A stretch of 64,000 nucleotides of DNA from Prorocentrum cordatum (lineage: Eukaryota > Sar > Dinophyceae > Prorocentrales > Prorocentraceae): the NCBI GenBank assembly GCA_963575745.1, contig CAUYUJ010005025.1, positions 281,377-345,376 of the forward strand. Direction: 5' to 3'. Position numbers and translations under genes: made by a program. Shown piece by piece: positions 9,029 to 20,345 of this stretch. Numbering within the stretch: position 1 is the stretch's first letter; each line of letters opens with the position of its first letter. The notes beneath the pieces were generated by a model, which was not told the DNA's origin, did no database searches, and saw only the letters and a program-made list of their open reading frames with translations.

Positions 9029-9985
9029 TGTGTCACTCTTCCTTCCCCTTATGCTGGAGGCAAGTTTGGGCCTCCGGGCAATTCGCTGGGATCTTCGTGC
9101 CGGGGTCATGCCGACGGGCTGTCTTTGGGCAGCTCCAAGATTCGGGGGTGAACAGAACCCCCAACAGTGACACGTCGATTGGTGAATTGTCCGTTTTCGG
9201 TTCTCGAGAGGGCGCCGTGGCCGTTATTTTCTAGGCTTGCGAACGCCAGGTTTGGGTCTCAGGTCGTTTTCACTAAACCACGTTTTACTAAAGGGGGGTC
9301 TGTCCACCCCCGAAAGATCTGGGAGGCCCCGGGCGTCTGGGGTCCGTCTCGGGCCAGGCCTGCGCGGCCTCGGGGCGGTCTTGGGCAGTCTCGGCGGCGT
9401 CGTCTTCGGCCACGTGGGGTCGCCGGGAGGCTCTCCGGAGACTCTGGTGTGCCGCCTGGCCACCTCCGAGGGCGGAGGACGGCCAGCGTCGGACCAAACA
9501 CATTGTGCCTCTCAATATTTTGGACTCCCAGTGGGATGTTCAGGGGCCTCCTCTGTCGTCCTGGGCGGCTCTTCGGATCTTCATGAGGACTTGTGGGCCC
9601 TTGCGACATTGGAGGCCTTCTGGGGCCATCATGTGAACAGGAAACACCGTCGGAGATATATGTGTCGACATTTGTCTCGCCCGCGCCTGCGGAAACCGCC
9701 TGCGCGCAGCCCAGAGAAGGGTCCCCCGCCTGCCCCCGAAGGAGTGCAGCTCTGGCGCGTCTGCCTCCAGAGGATGCTCTGCATTCGCACCCCCTCGCCA
9801 GGCTCTGGGGCCAACTTCGAGCATGGATGGCTCACCGACTGGTCGCTGTCTTCTGCATGGGGTTTGCAAGGCAGGTTGAGACTGTGGGACATGTAGGCGC
9901 GAACGTCTTGTACTATATCCCAATTTGCTCTCCATTACCAGTGGGGGGGGGTCGGGGGAAACGCTGACAAAAAAAACACCCCCCC
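9028..9985. other. No recognised gene; GC-rich intergenic sequence
   Basis: Six-frame reading gives only overlapping low-complexity frames. Between about 9,330 and 9,480 there is weak GGCCTCGGGGCGGTCTTGGG-type repetition like the degenerate arrays elsewhere. Two short GGCTCACCGACTGGTCG repeats (9,829 and 10,043) are the only other notable structure. Confidence 0.5.
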
Positions 9986-10016
9986 AACCCGAAATCCGGG
10001 TCTTCGGGTTGGGTTG
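9986..10016. other. Hairpin CCAACCCGAA / TTCGGGTTGG
   Basis: A perfect 10-bp stem (CCAACCCGAA with TTCGGGTTGG) around a 9-base loop. It is not followed by a T-run, and no gene ends nearby, so a terminator role is not claimed. Confidence 0.6.
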
Positions 10017-10154
10017 GGGTGGTCTGGCAGGTCGTCATGGACGGCTCACCGACTGGTCGCCCCGACGTGGGAGCAGGTCGGACCAGAGCAGGCGCCAGAT
10101 CGGCGGCGTGGCGTTGCGGTGAGAAGGAGGCTCACCACCCTCTCAGCCTTGGGC

Positions 10155-10350
10155 CTCGGCTTCCCCTCCTCCTCCTTTTCCTCCTCCTTTTCCTCCTCCT
10201 CCTCTTTCCCCTCCTCCTCCTCCTCCTCCTCCTCCTCCTCCTCCTCCTCCTCCTGCTCCTCAGTTTCCTCCTCCTTTTTTGCCTCCTTGTCCTCCTCCTC
10301 CTCATTTTCCTCCTCCGTTTCCTCCTCCTCCGCCTCCTCTTCCAGTCCTT
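10155..10350. repeat. (CCT)n microsatellite, duplication unit 1
   Basis: CCT/TCC triplets with TTTTCC interruptions. It begins the first copy of the tandem duplication described at 10.4-12.8 kb. Confidence 0.9.
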
Positions 10351-10379
10351 CTCTTTATAAATAATATCTCCCTGTCGCA

Positions 10380-10900
10380 CCACGAGGCCCGTTTTTAGGG
10401 CGGGCCGGGCGTTTCGCCTGAGACTTCCTCACCTTTGTTTGACTCTGAAGCTCAAACATTGGCAACAGTTTCACAGATAGAGGGCGGGCCGTTTTCAAAA
10501 TGTGGCTCTCGCCTTAGCGCCACGCACATTCGTCTTTTTAATTTGCAAGAGCTTCACGGATTGAGGACGGTGTCTTTCAAAATGTGGTTCTCGCCCTAGC
10601 GCCGCACACATTCGTTTCAAAAAGTTGCAAGAGTTTCACGCGTTGAGGGCGAGTCGTTTTCAAAATGTGGCTCTCGCCTCTGCGCCGCGCACATTCGTCT
10701 TAAACAATTGCAAGAGTTTGACGGATTGAGGGTAGCTCATTTTCAAAATGTGGTTCTCGCCTTAGCGCCCCGCACACTCGTCTTTTGAATTTGCAAGAGC
10801 TTCACGGATTGAGGACGGTGTCTTTCAAAATGTGGTTCTCCCCCTAGCGCCGCACACATTCGTTTCAAAAAGTTGCAAAGAGTTTCACGGGTTCCCGTGA
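10380..10900. repeat. 84-bp tandem repeat array A
   Basis: Five to six head-to-tail units with starts near 10,468, 10,551, 10,631, 10,717, 10,800 and 10,884. Each reads roughly TTTCACGGATTGAGGGCG, TTTTCAAAATGTGGCTCTCG, CCTTAGCGCCGCGCACATTC then a TTGCAAGAG link. The array recurs with three units at 12,067-12,320. Confidence 0.85.
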
Positions 10901-11205
10901 TCAACGTACCAGAAATGGCGTCTTGGACAGATTTTGGCTTACGAGGGTGCACAAATTATGTTGATTCGCGGTGTTCAAGCGCCAGGAACGGCGTTATGGT
11001 ACGATTCAGGATCGTCAAGACGCAACAGTCAGGTTGATCCGTGGCGTTGGAATCCCGAGAACCATGTTTTGGCATGCTTCAGGTCTTCAAACAGTCTTCC
11101 AACGAGGCAGTTCCCTCAGTAAAAATGAACCGTTGTAGGGGCCTGTGAAGAGGGAGCTTGGAGGGAGGGTTTATTCCAACATGGTTGATGCCTCTTGGGT
11201 TTACA
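10884..11205. repeat. Duplicated body segment, copy 1
   Basis: Sequence from TTTCACGGGTTCCC to ATGGTTGATGCCTCTTGGG recurs at 12,319-12,645 with scattered substitutions and in the same orientation. No frame is conserved between the copies, so it is probably non-coding. Confidence 0.8.
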
Positions 11206-11402
11206 CTAGTCCTCCTCCTCCTCCTCCCCCTCCTCCTCCTCTTCCCTCATCTTCTTCGCCTCCTCCCCGTCCTACTCCTCCTCCCCCTCATACGCCTTCT
11301 CCTCCTCCGCCTCCTCCTCCTTCTCCTCCTCCTATTCCTCCCCCTCCTCCTTCTCCTCCTCCGCCTCCTCCTCCTCCTCCCCCTCCTCCTCCTCCTCATC
11401 CT
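11206..11402. repeat. (CCT)n microsatellite closing duplication unit 1
   Basis: Its interruptions (CTTCCCTCATCTTC, CCTCATACGCCTTCTCC) are shared with the tract at 12,645-12,825, showing that the microsatellite was duplicated together with its flank. Confidence 0.85.
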
Positions 11403-11790
11403 CAGGCTCGGCTTCCCTGTCCTTCGTCCGAGCTTGGAGGAACACTGAATGCTTCAAGTTATGTTTTATTGACGGCTCCCTTAGAGGACTTCTTGAGGGG
11501 ACGAAGATGCACGTCGTTGAGGATGGAACCACCCCTCCCGCAAAAGGCGGTTGCATCAGAACCTAGGGGTGTGGTTATGCGCGTCTTGTTGGATGTATGA
11601 CAGTGAACAGTTGCTTGGTTTCGGCGAGGAGTATCTCGATGTTGTGACCTCCACTCGTGCCCTGTACCTGGACAGTATCGAGAGGAGATATTTCCATCAG
11701 GCTTGCAGCGAAGCCGAGCTCGATCGCAAGTATAGGGTCCATAGGGGGCCGTCCTCTTTCTGAGGCCTTTCTGGACTTTGTCCTGGGAGT
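11403..11790. other. Unique spacer inside the duplication, no gene recognised
   Basis: Short open frames exist on both strands but none has recognisable motifs. It is present in only one of the two duplicated units. Confidence 0.5.
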
Positions 11791-11794
11791 CTCT

Positions 11795-12830
11795 TCCTCC
11801 TCATCCTCCTCCTTGCCACCGTGTGGGTATCAGCGAATTCCTCCTCCTGCTCCGCCTCCCCCTCCGCCTCCCCCTCTCCCTCCTCCTCCTCCGTCTCATC
11901 CTTCTTCTCCTCCTTGTCGTCCTCCTCCTCCTCCGTCCCCTCCTCTTCCATTCCGTATGCATGACGTCTCCTTGTCGCACCTCGAGGCTTGTCGAAAGGA
12001 CGGGCCAGGCGTTTCGCCTGAGAGTTCCCCACCATGTATGACCTTGGCTACTAAACGCTGATAATTGCTTCACAGATGGAGCACGGGCCGCTTTCAAAAT
12101 GCGGTTCTCGCCTTAGCGCCGCGCACATGTTTTTTACACAAAACTGTTGCAAGAGTTTCACTGGTTCAGGGCGGGTCGTTTCCAAAATGTGGCTCTCGCT
12201 TTAGTGCCGCGCGCATTCGTTTCAAACATGTGCAGGAGTTTTACGGATTGAGGGCGCTGTGCGTGTTAAACATGTTAGCGCCGTGCGCATTCTTTTTTTA
12301 ACAAAAAAGTTGTTTGATTTTCACGGGTTCCCATGGTCAACATGCCAGACATGGCGTGTTGAAACGATTCCAGATTATGAGGGTGCAGAAGTTAGTTTGA
12401 TGTGTGGCGTTGAAGTCCCAGGAATGGAGTTCTGGCACGATTCAGGATCGTCAAGACGCAATTGTCACTTCGATCCGTGGCGTTGGAGTCCCGAGAATAT
12501 TGTTGTGGCATGCTTCAGGCTCTTCAAACGGCTGTCTTCCAACGAGGCAGTCCTCAAAGCGAATGAACCGTTGTGGGGGCCTATGAAGAGGGAGCTTGGA
12601 GGGAGGGTTTATTCCAACATGGTTGATGACTCTGGGGTTTACTCTGGTCCTCCTCCTCCTCCTCCCCCTCCTCCTCCTCTTCCCTCATCTTCCTTCGCCT
12701 CCTCCTCGTCCTACTCCTCCTCCCCCTCATACGCCTTCTCCTCCTCCGCCTCCTCCTCCTTCTCCTCCTCCTACTCCTCCCCCTCCTCCTTCTCCTCCTC
12801 CGCCTCCTCCTCCTCCTTCTGCCCCCCCAC
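11795..12830. repeat. Tandem duplication, second copy (CCT tract, 84-bp repeats, body, CCT tract)
   Basis: The order CCT tract (11,795-11,950), CTCCTTGTCGCACCTCGAGG block, three 84-bp repeats (12,067-12,318), body (12,319-12,645) and CCT tract (12,645-12,825) reproduces 10,155-11,402. Differences in repeat number and many substitutions show that the duplication is not recent. Confidence 0.8.
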
Positions 12831-13260
12831 CTGATCAGCAGAGGCGAGAGCTCTCTGCTGCTGTTCGAGCGTCGCAGTCAGAAGAGTCCACGCGTTGATT
12901 CATCGCGTCCCGAGCCTATCCTGATGCGATTGGGCCCACAGGTTCTAACACTACACCTTAGGCGATGCTTAAGAAAACTTAAATTTTCGGCCAGAGTCTC
13001 CATGAGTCTTAATGTTTCAATGTAAATCATAATGTTTGAATGGGAATGTTGGGTTTTATTCAAGTTCTGAGACTATGAATTTCTTAACCCATGATTTCTT
13101 AAGCATTTCGCAGGGTGTATTGTTGGCAATGCGACTGCTGCTTCGACGGATGCAGCTGTGGTGCCGTGGAAGTTCGTCCTTGCAGAGGGCGTCGCCTGCG
13201 GCGCGCAGGCCTTACTGGATGTCCAATATGATCGGTGCCGCGTCTTTTTGGAAGGACCGC
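12830..13260. other. AT-richer unique stretch, no gene recognised
   Basis: Contains short direct repeats around TTCTTAA and AATGTTTGAATG. No conserved coding motif was found in any frame. Confidence 0.45.
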
Positions 13261-13274
13261 GCTGTTTTCTGTGT

Positions 13275-13430
13275 CGTTTGTCTGTTGTCTCTCGCTCTCT
13301 CCCTCTCTCTCTCGTTCTATTATCTCTCTCTCTCTCTCGCACTGTGTTGGTCTCTGTCTTTCTCTCCCTCTCTCTCTTTCTCTCTCCCTCCTCTCTTTCT
13401 GCTTCTCTCTCCCTCTCTCGTTGGTGCAGC
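13275..13430. repeat. (CT)n-rich microsatellite
   Basis: Imperfect CT dinucleotides broken by GT, TTT and CCC. Long Ser/Leu frames here are artefacts. Confidence 0.9.
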
Positions 13431-14129
13431 CCTCGGCGGTCTCCCACCCGGACTCCCCCGATGCCCGTGTCTCTGGCGCCTTCGGAGAAGGGCGGCGCAC
13501 CTCTGCAGGGGCCAGGGGGGGCAGCGCCTCGGGAAAACGGTGGGGGCCCATGCCAAGAAACACCCTGTTTGCCTCCAGGATGCAGAGGCATAACGCAGCC
13601 ATAGGACGACTTGGTGCAGGAGAAGCAACTGGCAGGCAAGGGCGCCCTCGAGGGCGCGACGGTATTCGCGCTTCGCGGTTCGGCTCCGATTCCTCCTCAC
13701 CCTCCACTTCTCCCATGGGAGGCGGCGCGAGAGTGCGAAGTGATTGGCGCTTTTCGCGCTTCGCGCAGCGCGAAGCGCGAAGTTGGGAGCCCTGGAATAC
13801 GCAGCCGTAGCAGGACGTGGTGTAGGAGGAGGCTGCGGAGGAGGGCAGAGAACTCACACCTCCAGTAGCGCCGCGCTCCTCTTTCACGACGCGCGCCCCC
13901 TGGCGGTTCGGGCCACTTCCACGAGACTCGGCGCGAGCGAATGGGTACGGAAATACGGTGGGGGCGCGTGCCAAGAAACCAGTTGGATTTTGCCAGGGTG
14001 CCCTGGGTTTCTTGGACTTCGATGGGTCCCCAATAGGACCTGGATGACTTTCGATCGACAAATTTGGGTTTTCATTAAGCAAATCGCGGATTTCAGGGTT
14101 GGGTTTCTTGCGGAGGGTTCTTGTGGCCG

Positions 14130-14335
14130 AGCCCCCACTGTACGGAAATAATGGGCACACTGCCCAACAGCAGTTCCTGTGCATTTCGAACATCACTCGC
14201 TGTCCGCGCCGCCGCGGTCTGTGTCCACTCGAGACAAACGGCCGCCTGCCCCACAGCGGCCGCTGTTGGTTTGGGACAACATTTGCTGTTGGGCATTGTA
14301 GCCATTCTTTCCGTGCTTCTTTCGGGCGTCCAAAG
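14130..14335. mobile_element. MITE, GCCCAACAGC family, copy 1
   Basis: The left arm TACGGAAATAATGGGCACAC plus TGCCCAACAGCAG is the inverted repeat of the right arm CTGTTGGGCATTGTAGCC plus ATTCTTTCCGT. The internal block CGAACATCACTCGCTGTCCG..CGGCCGCCTGCCCC is shared with copies at 38.24, 48.05 and 50.69 kb. Non-coding, about 0.2 kb. Confidence 0.75.
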
Positions 14336-14456
14336 AGACCGGCCCCGCGCCCGGAGCCGTCCTCTGACGGCCCCCCCCCGGGGGCCCCAGCGAGGACCGC
14401 TGGAGGTCGACGCTTGCCAGAAGCCCTCCGTCGCGATTTGTTCGGGGGCGGCGATA

Positions 14457-14750
14457 CAGTGGAGGCCCATGCCAAGAAACACCCTGCTCGCCTCCTGAGT
14501 GCCCTGGGTTTCTTGGGTTTCGATGGTTTTGCACTGGAGAGCGCGACGTGCCCACGCCAAAAGTTAATGTACGTCCTGGGGTCTCAGGGCTGGGTTTCCT
14601 GTGGAAGGTTTCTTGTGGACTGACCTCCACTGTATTCGGCCTGGGAACCTCGCCGAAGGCATGGACCATCGGTGCCCCTGGATACATTGTATTGCTCTGC
14701 CCTGGGCTATTCGCCCCCATCGTCGCACCCGATGTTTGTTGTGGCTTGCG
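14457..14750. repeat. Interspersed repeat R300, copy 2
   Basis: Direct-orientation copy of 7,190-7,480, readily alignable over its length, including GGAAGGTTTCTTGTGGACTG and ATGGACCATCGGTGCCCC. The copies share no open frame. Confidence 0.8.
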
Positions 14751-14869
14751 ACTCAATTTGAATATATTGTGGGGAATTCCCATTCGAATGCGCGATTCCT
14801 GCCGCGTAAAAGGCGATCCTGAAAGAAGTTATAAGATGTAATTCTCCAGCAGGAGCCGTTACTGAACAT

Positions 14870-15095
14870 TCACTCTTGAAGAATAATTGTTGTTGATCCC
14901 CCCTCACCGGTGCACATTATGTTTTTTCATTAAAGTGCCCCCCTCGGGGCTCGCACCTTGTTTTTCATTCAGGAAGTCTTCCCGCTCGAACTGGGTTGTT
15001 GCCCCCCTGGCTACAAAGGCAACGGCTCCCTCAAGATATTTCCCCACAAGTTATTGGGCTGGCCTCCGGCCAGTGCCGCCTATCCGGGAGGGGTG
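14870..15095 (-). repeat. Complex satellite member, inverted orientation
   Basis: Reverse complement of the block that elsewhere reads AGGGTGCGAGCCC..GGGGCAC..GGGGGATCAACAATAATT. It is therefore an inverted outlier of the 16-22 kb satellite. Confidence 0.65.
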
Positions 15096-15104
15096 AGAGC
15101 GAGA

Positions 15105-15645
15105 TGATGATGGGGATCCTGGGGGCGTCTTGGAGGCTTCTGGAGCCGTCTTGAGGGCATCTTGGGCGGCTTGGAGCGATGTTTCGGCGAGTCGGGGTCC
15201 TCTTGGACTGTCTAGGGGGCCTCTTGGGCCTCTCTTGGCTTTCTCTTGGGCCGTCTTGTGCGGTCTGGGCTCTGGACTTGGGTCGTCTTGTGGCGCTCCT
15301 GGGCCGTCTTTGGGGGCCGTCTTGGAGCCCTCTTGGGGGCCTGTTGGCGTGTCTTAGGGAGCTCTGGGGCCGTCTTGGACATTGTGAAGGCCCAAGAAAC
15401 GAATGTGCCGAAAATTCACCTTTTCCCAAGGGAATGGGTCTATTTGTCAGTCTTTGGGCATTCTTGAGAAGTGTCGTGAGGGATCCTGGGGACGTCTTGG
15501 AGGTTTCTGGAACTGTCTTCGGGGCATCTTGGGCGGTTCGAGCGATGTTTCGGCGATTCGGGGCCCTCTTGCATTGTCTAGGGGGCCTCTGGGGCCTCTC
15601 TTGGCTTCCTCTTCGGCTGTCTTGGGCGGTCGGGGCTCCGGAAGT
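15105..15645. repeat. Degenerate GGCCGTCTTGGGG arrays (two copies of a ~360-bp block)
   Basis: The stretches at 15,110-15,345 and 15,475-15,645 share the order GATCCTGGGGGCGTCTTGGA, GCATCTTGGGCGGTT, GATGTTTCGGCGA.TCGGGG, GTCTAGGGGGCCTCT. The satellite-like unit is thus repeated about 360 bases apart, with CTTTTCCCAAGGGAATGGG between. Confidence 0.7.
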
Positions 15646-15649
15646 GGAG

Positions 15650-15760
15650 TTTACTATATCCCCCTTTCCCTGGGTACCGAAAAACGTCGGAAATGTCCCC
15701 GTGTACCGAAAAACGTCGGAAATGACGTCGGAAATAACGTGCCCCCCCCCCCCCCCCCCT
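15650..15760. repeat. Short direct repeats TACCGAAAAACGTCGGAAAT and poly-C run
   Basis: TACCGAAAAACGTCGGAAAT occurs twice, and GACGTCGGAAATAACG once more, before a run of about 18 C. Confidence 0.75.
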
Positions 15761-15779
15761 CCAGAGCGAAGCTTGAGCG

Positions 15780-16330
15780 AGCTCAAGTCCACGCTCTCAG
15801 AAACTCACACGCCGGATCGGCGGATTTCAGAAAACGCGAAATCACACGGGACTCCCTTACAATGTATACAGAAATCGCGCTATCGCGTGGGACTTCGTCC
15901 CATTGTGTTCAAACGCCGCGTCCTCGACGCTCAGGAGTCGCGCTCTCTCTTTGGCCATTCCCATTGTTTACATGGAAATCGCGCTATCGCTCGCGACTTC
16001 CTCGCGATTCATGCAGGATTACTAAGTTCCCCCATGCCCCATCCTTCGTCCTCCGCCTTCCGTCCTCTCTTCGTCTGTTTTCGGACCTGCGCTAAATGCG
16101 CGTGGCAGGTAAGGACGAAATACCCCCAAAGGTACGATCGAAGACGAAGAGGGCGGGTATCCAGGGCTTGGATATCCATGTTGCTAACAAGTCTGAGCAG
16201 GTAAGCGAGCAGCGAGCAGTTAAGGGCGAACAGCCTGGCAATGATTGTTGTTGCTGTTGTTGGCGATTTCTCAGTTCTAAAGTTGATGAAGCGTGAGTCC
16301 TGCATGAATCGTGAGGAAGTCCCGAGCGAT
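15780..16330 (-). repeat. Complex satellite unit, inverted orientation
   Basis: The reverse complement contains GATACCCGCCCTCTTCGTCTTCGATCGTACC and the CGTGGGACTTC..GCGCGATTTC minisatellite steps of the 16.6-22.4 kb units. It is therefore a head-to-head member of the family. Confidence 0.7.
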
Positions 16331-18090
16331 AGCGCGACTCACAGGTAAATCGCGAGGCAGGCCAAAGCGAGAGCGCGAGTCCTGAGCGCCCAGGGCGCGT
16401 CGTCCGAGGACAGTGCGAGGACGTCCCACGCGAGGACGCGGTTCCTACATACATTGTGAGGATTTCTTTTCTGGCGAGAGCGCGATTCTTCGATACGTTG
16501 TGAGGAAGCATTAAGCGAGAGCCGTTGTTGCTGCTGTTGGTGTGAACCGGGTGCCAAAACCACAGTTCCGAGATTCACAAGCTTCCCTGCTAAAAGCAGG
16601 GTGCGAGCCCATGGAGGGGCACTTCACTTGAGAATCACAATGTGCCCCAGAGGGGGATCAACCACACTTGTTGCATGTCATTCAACACGTATATCCCAAA
16701 CCTTCGGTACCCGCCCTTTCGTGTTCGATCTTGCCCCCCTCGGGCGTATATCTTCCCTACCTGCCGCATGTAGTTGGCGCAGCCCCCAAAACAAGGGAGG
16801 CGAGGACGGATGGAAGAGGGAGAGGGGAGGATGGAGCACGAAAGAGATTAGTGGGAGAGGGGTTATAAACACAAAACACGTGGCAGAACCAGACGGGCAT
16901 GTTGGACGGGTAGACCCTAACGGGCCAGTCGGGAAGTCAGGCCGGGGCGGCCAGGTCGAGCATGCGGGTTGCCGAAACGCGAGCATGACTCGCGAGGAAG
17001 TCTCGAGCGATAGCATGATTCCCAAATAGTCCCAAACAGAAATTCGAAGGCCCGAGCGACAGCGTGATTCCTAAGGGCTGGAGGCGCCATGCTTGACTAA
17101 GCTACAAGGACTTCCCATGCGGGAGCGCGATTGCTGCGCACATTGTGAAGAAGTCCCGCGCGAGAGCGCGATTTGGGGAACGACTTTGAGAAAGTATCAG
17201 GCGGGAGCCGCTGTTTTTGTAAACCATGGCCCAGCAATCCAATTCTGAAGCCCAAGATTTTTCCTGATAGAAAACAGGGTGCGACCCCAGGGAAGGGCAT
17301 TTCAACTGAAAAAACTCACTGTGCCCCAGAGGGGGAGATCAACAATAATTGCTATGTAGGAATGGGAATTCAACAATCATGTCAAGACTGCTCGCTCTAA
17401 CTTGCTCGAATGCTATTCAACACGTATATCCCAAACCTTTGGTATCCGCCCTTTTCGTGTTCGATCTTGCCCCCCTCGGGCGTATATCTTCCCTACCTGC
17501 CACATGTAGTTGGCGCAACCCCCAAAACAAGGGAGGCGAGGACGGATGGAAGAGGGAGAGAGGAGGATGGAGCACGAAAGAGATTAGTATGAGAGGGGTT
17601 ATAAACACAAAACACGTGGCAGAACCAGACGGGCATGTTGGACGGGTAGACCCTAACGGGCCAGTCGGGAAGTCAGGCCTGGGCGGCCAGGCCGAGCATG
17701 CGGGTTGCCGAAACGCGAGCATGACTCGCGAGGAAGTCTCGAGCGATAGCATGATTCCCAAATAGAAATTGGAAGGCCCGAGCGACAGCGTGATTCCTAA
17801 GGGTTGGAGGCGCGACGCTTGAATAAGTTACGAGGCAGTCCCACGCGAGAGCGCGATTTCTGCATACATTGTGAAGAAGTCCCGCGCGAGAGCGCGATTT
17901 GGGAAACGACTATGAGGAGTATCAGGCGGGAGCCGCTGTTGTTGTAAATCAGGGCCCAGCAAACCAATTCTTAAACCCGAGGCTTTTTCTGGATTAGGAA
18001 CAGGATGCGAGCCCTGGGGAGGGCACCTCACTTAAAAATGGCACTGTGCCCCAGAGGGGGGATCAACAATAATTGTTTTAGACGTGAGAA
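16330..18090 (+). repeat. Complex satellite, two consecutive ~733-bp units
   Basis: ATTCAACACGTATATCCCAA occurs at 16,681 and again at 17,414, and the sequence between follows the same order. That order is the CCCCTCGGGCGTATATCTTC block, AAGGGAGGCGAGGACGGATG, ACACGTGGCAGAACCAGACG, several ~42-bp steps with GCGAGAGCGCGATT and ACATTGTGA.GAAGTC, CAGGCGGGAGCCGCTG, GCGAGCCC..GGGGGATCAACAATAATT. The units are close to identical, so this pair looks younger than the others. The small shared frames are Pro/Arg-rich and I do not regard them as genes. Confidence 0.85.
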
Positions 18091-18870
18091 CTCGACAACA
18101 ACAACAACAGCAACAACAATTACTAGCACGTGGGGACACTCCGTTCTCACCAGTGCCAGGGTTGTCATAGGAGGCGGGCAATACCCCCACTTTGTGGGGG
18201 GGCCGGTTCAAGCTCTACCAAATTTCCAAACGTGTCTTCGCCACCACCCACACCCAGCTTCCCGCCCTATGACGTTCGGACACTTCACTTCGTGGCAGGC
18301 GGACGACCGTGGCTACTATTCAGGGCCCCGCGGCCGACGACGACGGCGTGCGCGCGCGAAGAAAAAACGAATGTGTCCCGCATGGTATTATTTGACAGGG
18401 ATGATGGCCCTGGCAGGTGCGCAACCGTTGTCGCAGAAGTTCGAAAAAGTTGCTCGCAAAAGCCCGTTTGACAGAAATGTTTAAAAAGTGTTGGGTTTCC
18501 TACGAATCCGCAAGAGCGCGCGGGATGAGATTTTGACATTTTTTTGTTGAAAAACCATTGGTTTTTTGATGTTTTTATGTTAAAATCGCTCGAACACTAA
18601 GGTTTTGGAAGGATTTCGTCTTGCGCGCGCGAATGTCCACTTTACCTTATTTTTTGCAAGGGATTCTTGAAATTTGATTATATTAGAACAAGAAATGTCA
18701 TTTTCTATTGTTTTTTGCAAGGGAAAGCGGATTACAACAAAACAACCGGATCCTGTACACACCCTCTTTTCTGAGGCTTCCTCACGAAAATGATGAAAAT
18801 GTAGCTGCGGCCTAGGCGGCGCAGGGGGGGCGCGCACCAGGGGACCCAACAATAATTATTCTTTAGAATA
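18090..18870. other. Unique AT-richer insertion between satellite units, no gene recognised
   Basis: It separates unit 2 from unit 3. It includes a CAACAACAACAACAGCAA microsatellite at 18,095-18,120 and a T/A-rich part (18,530-18,720). A 90-codon minus frame (18,852-18,580) has no recognised motif. Confidence 0.45.
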
Positions 18871-19660
18871 AATAATGTTCAACAACAGCAACACCAACGA
18901 CAAACATTTTAAGACTGCTTGCCCTTGCTCGTGGGCCATTCAACAGGTATATCCAAAACCCTCGATACTCGCCCTTTTCGTCTTCGATCGTACCCCTTTG
19001 GGGGTATCAACCTTTCTTACCTGCAGCGTGTATTTCGTGCAGCCCCTGAGGCAGGGGAAGAGAGGACGGATGGAAGGAAAAGACAACGGGGAGGGATGAT
19101 GATGGAGCACGACAAAGAGTAGCAAGAGGGGGGCCAGGAGCAGAAAGCACATGGCAGAACCAGACAGGCAGTCTGGCGGGTAGACCCCAAACAGGCGTGT
19201 TGGGAATGGCGGGCCCAGGCGGCCAGGTCGAGAAGGCAGGTTGCTGAAGCGTGCGTCCTGCATGGATCGCGGGGAACTCTCGAGCAACAGCGCGAATCCT
19301 AAATACACCGTCTGGAAATCCACAGCGAGAGCGTGACTCCTGAGTGTCGAGGGCGCAGCGTCTGAATATTGTGACCCGCGCGAGAGCGCGATTTGGGAAT
19401 ACATTGTGAGGAAGTATTCAGTGGGAATCGCTGTTTTTTTATGCCGGGGGCCAGGGGCGCAGTTTGGGAGCAACAGGAAAACACATGAATTAAACCATGC
19501 GCTTGGGAGGGGAGGGATAATTCAACAACAACGACACTCATCTTAAGATTGTTCGCTCTTATCTGCTCGCGGGCCAATCAAAACGTATATCCCAAACCCT
19601 CGATACTCGCCCTTCTCGCCTTCGACCGTCCCCTTTTGAGGTATACATACATATATAAAC

Positions 19661-19704
<44 letters not shown>

Positions 19705-20345
19705 GTGTATTTCTTACCAGAATCGCGTATTTCATGTAGCCCCTAAGGCAGGGGAAGAGAGGACGGAAGCAAAGAAGGGACACACGGGGGAGAGGAGGAC
19801 GGAACACGAGAGACAGTAGCACGAAGGGGGCTAGGAACAGAAAACACGTGGCAAAACCAGACTGTCTGGCGGGTAGACCCCAAACAGGCGGGTCGGGAAG
19901 GCAGGCCCAGGCGGCCAGGTCGAGAAGGCAGGTTGCTGAAACGTGCGTCCTGCATGGATCGCAAGGAGGTTTCGAACGATAGTGCGATTTCCAACATTCA
20001 TCGTGCTGGAATCCACAGCGAGAGCGTGATTCCGGACTGTCGACGGCGTGGCGTCTAAACAAATTGCAGGGACGTCCCACGCGAGAGCGCGATTCCTTTT
20101 TATAGATTGTGGGGACGTCACGCGCGAGAGCGCGATTTTGGAATACATTGTTCGGAGATATCAGGCGGGAGCCGCGGTTGCTTTATGCCGGGGGCCAGGG
20201 GCGCAGTTTGGCGATACCTCGTTGTCTTTTTAGGAAAAAATGCGAGCCCTGGGAGAAGCACTTCCGTTGAAAAATTCAACGGTTACTGGGCAGTGGGGAT
20301 CAGCAGTAATTATTTGGTATTAGTACGAGTTCAACAACAACCGCA
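18870..20345 (+). repeat. Complex satellite, two diverged units
   Basis: The marker block (CGTATATCC.AAACCCTCGAT..CGCCCTT) occurs at 18,943 and 19,583, with the same downstream order as the 16.3-18.1 kb units, including GCGAGAGCGCGATT steps and CAGGCGGGAGCCGC. Divergence is higher than in the first pair. Confidence 0.8.
19638..19710. repeat. (ATAC)n/(AT)n microsatellite in the satellite
   Basis: ATACATACATACAT followed by about 14 AT steps, inserted after the GAGGTAT block of one unit. Confidence 0.95.

Noticed and set aside
9986-10016. Rho-independent-type terminator
   Set aside because: A stem without a U-run in a eukaryotic genome and with no gene upstream.
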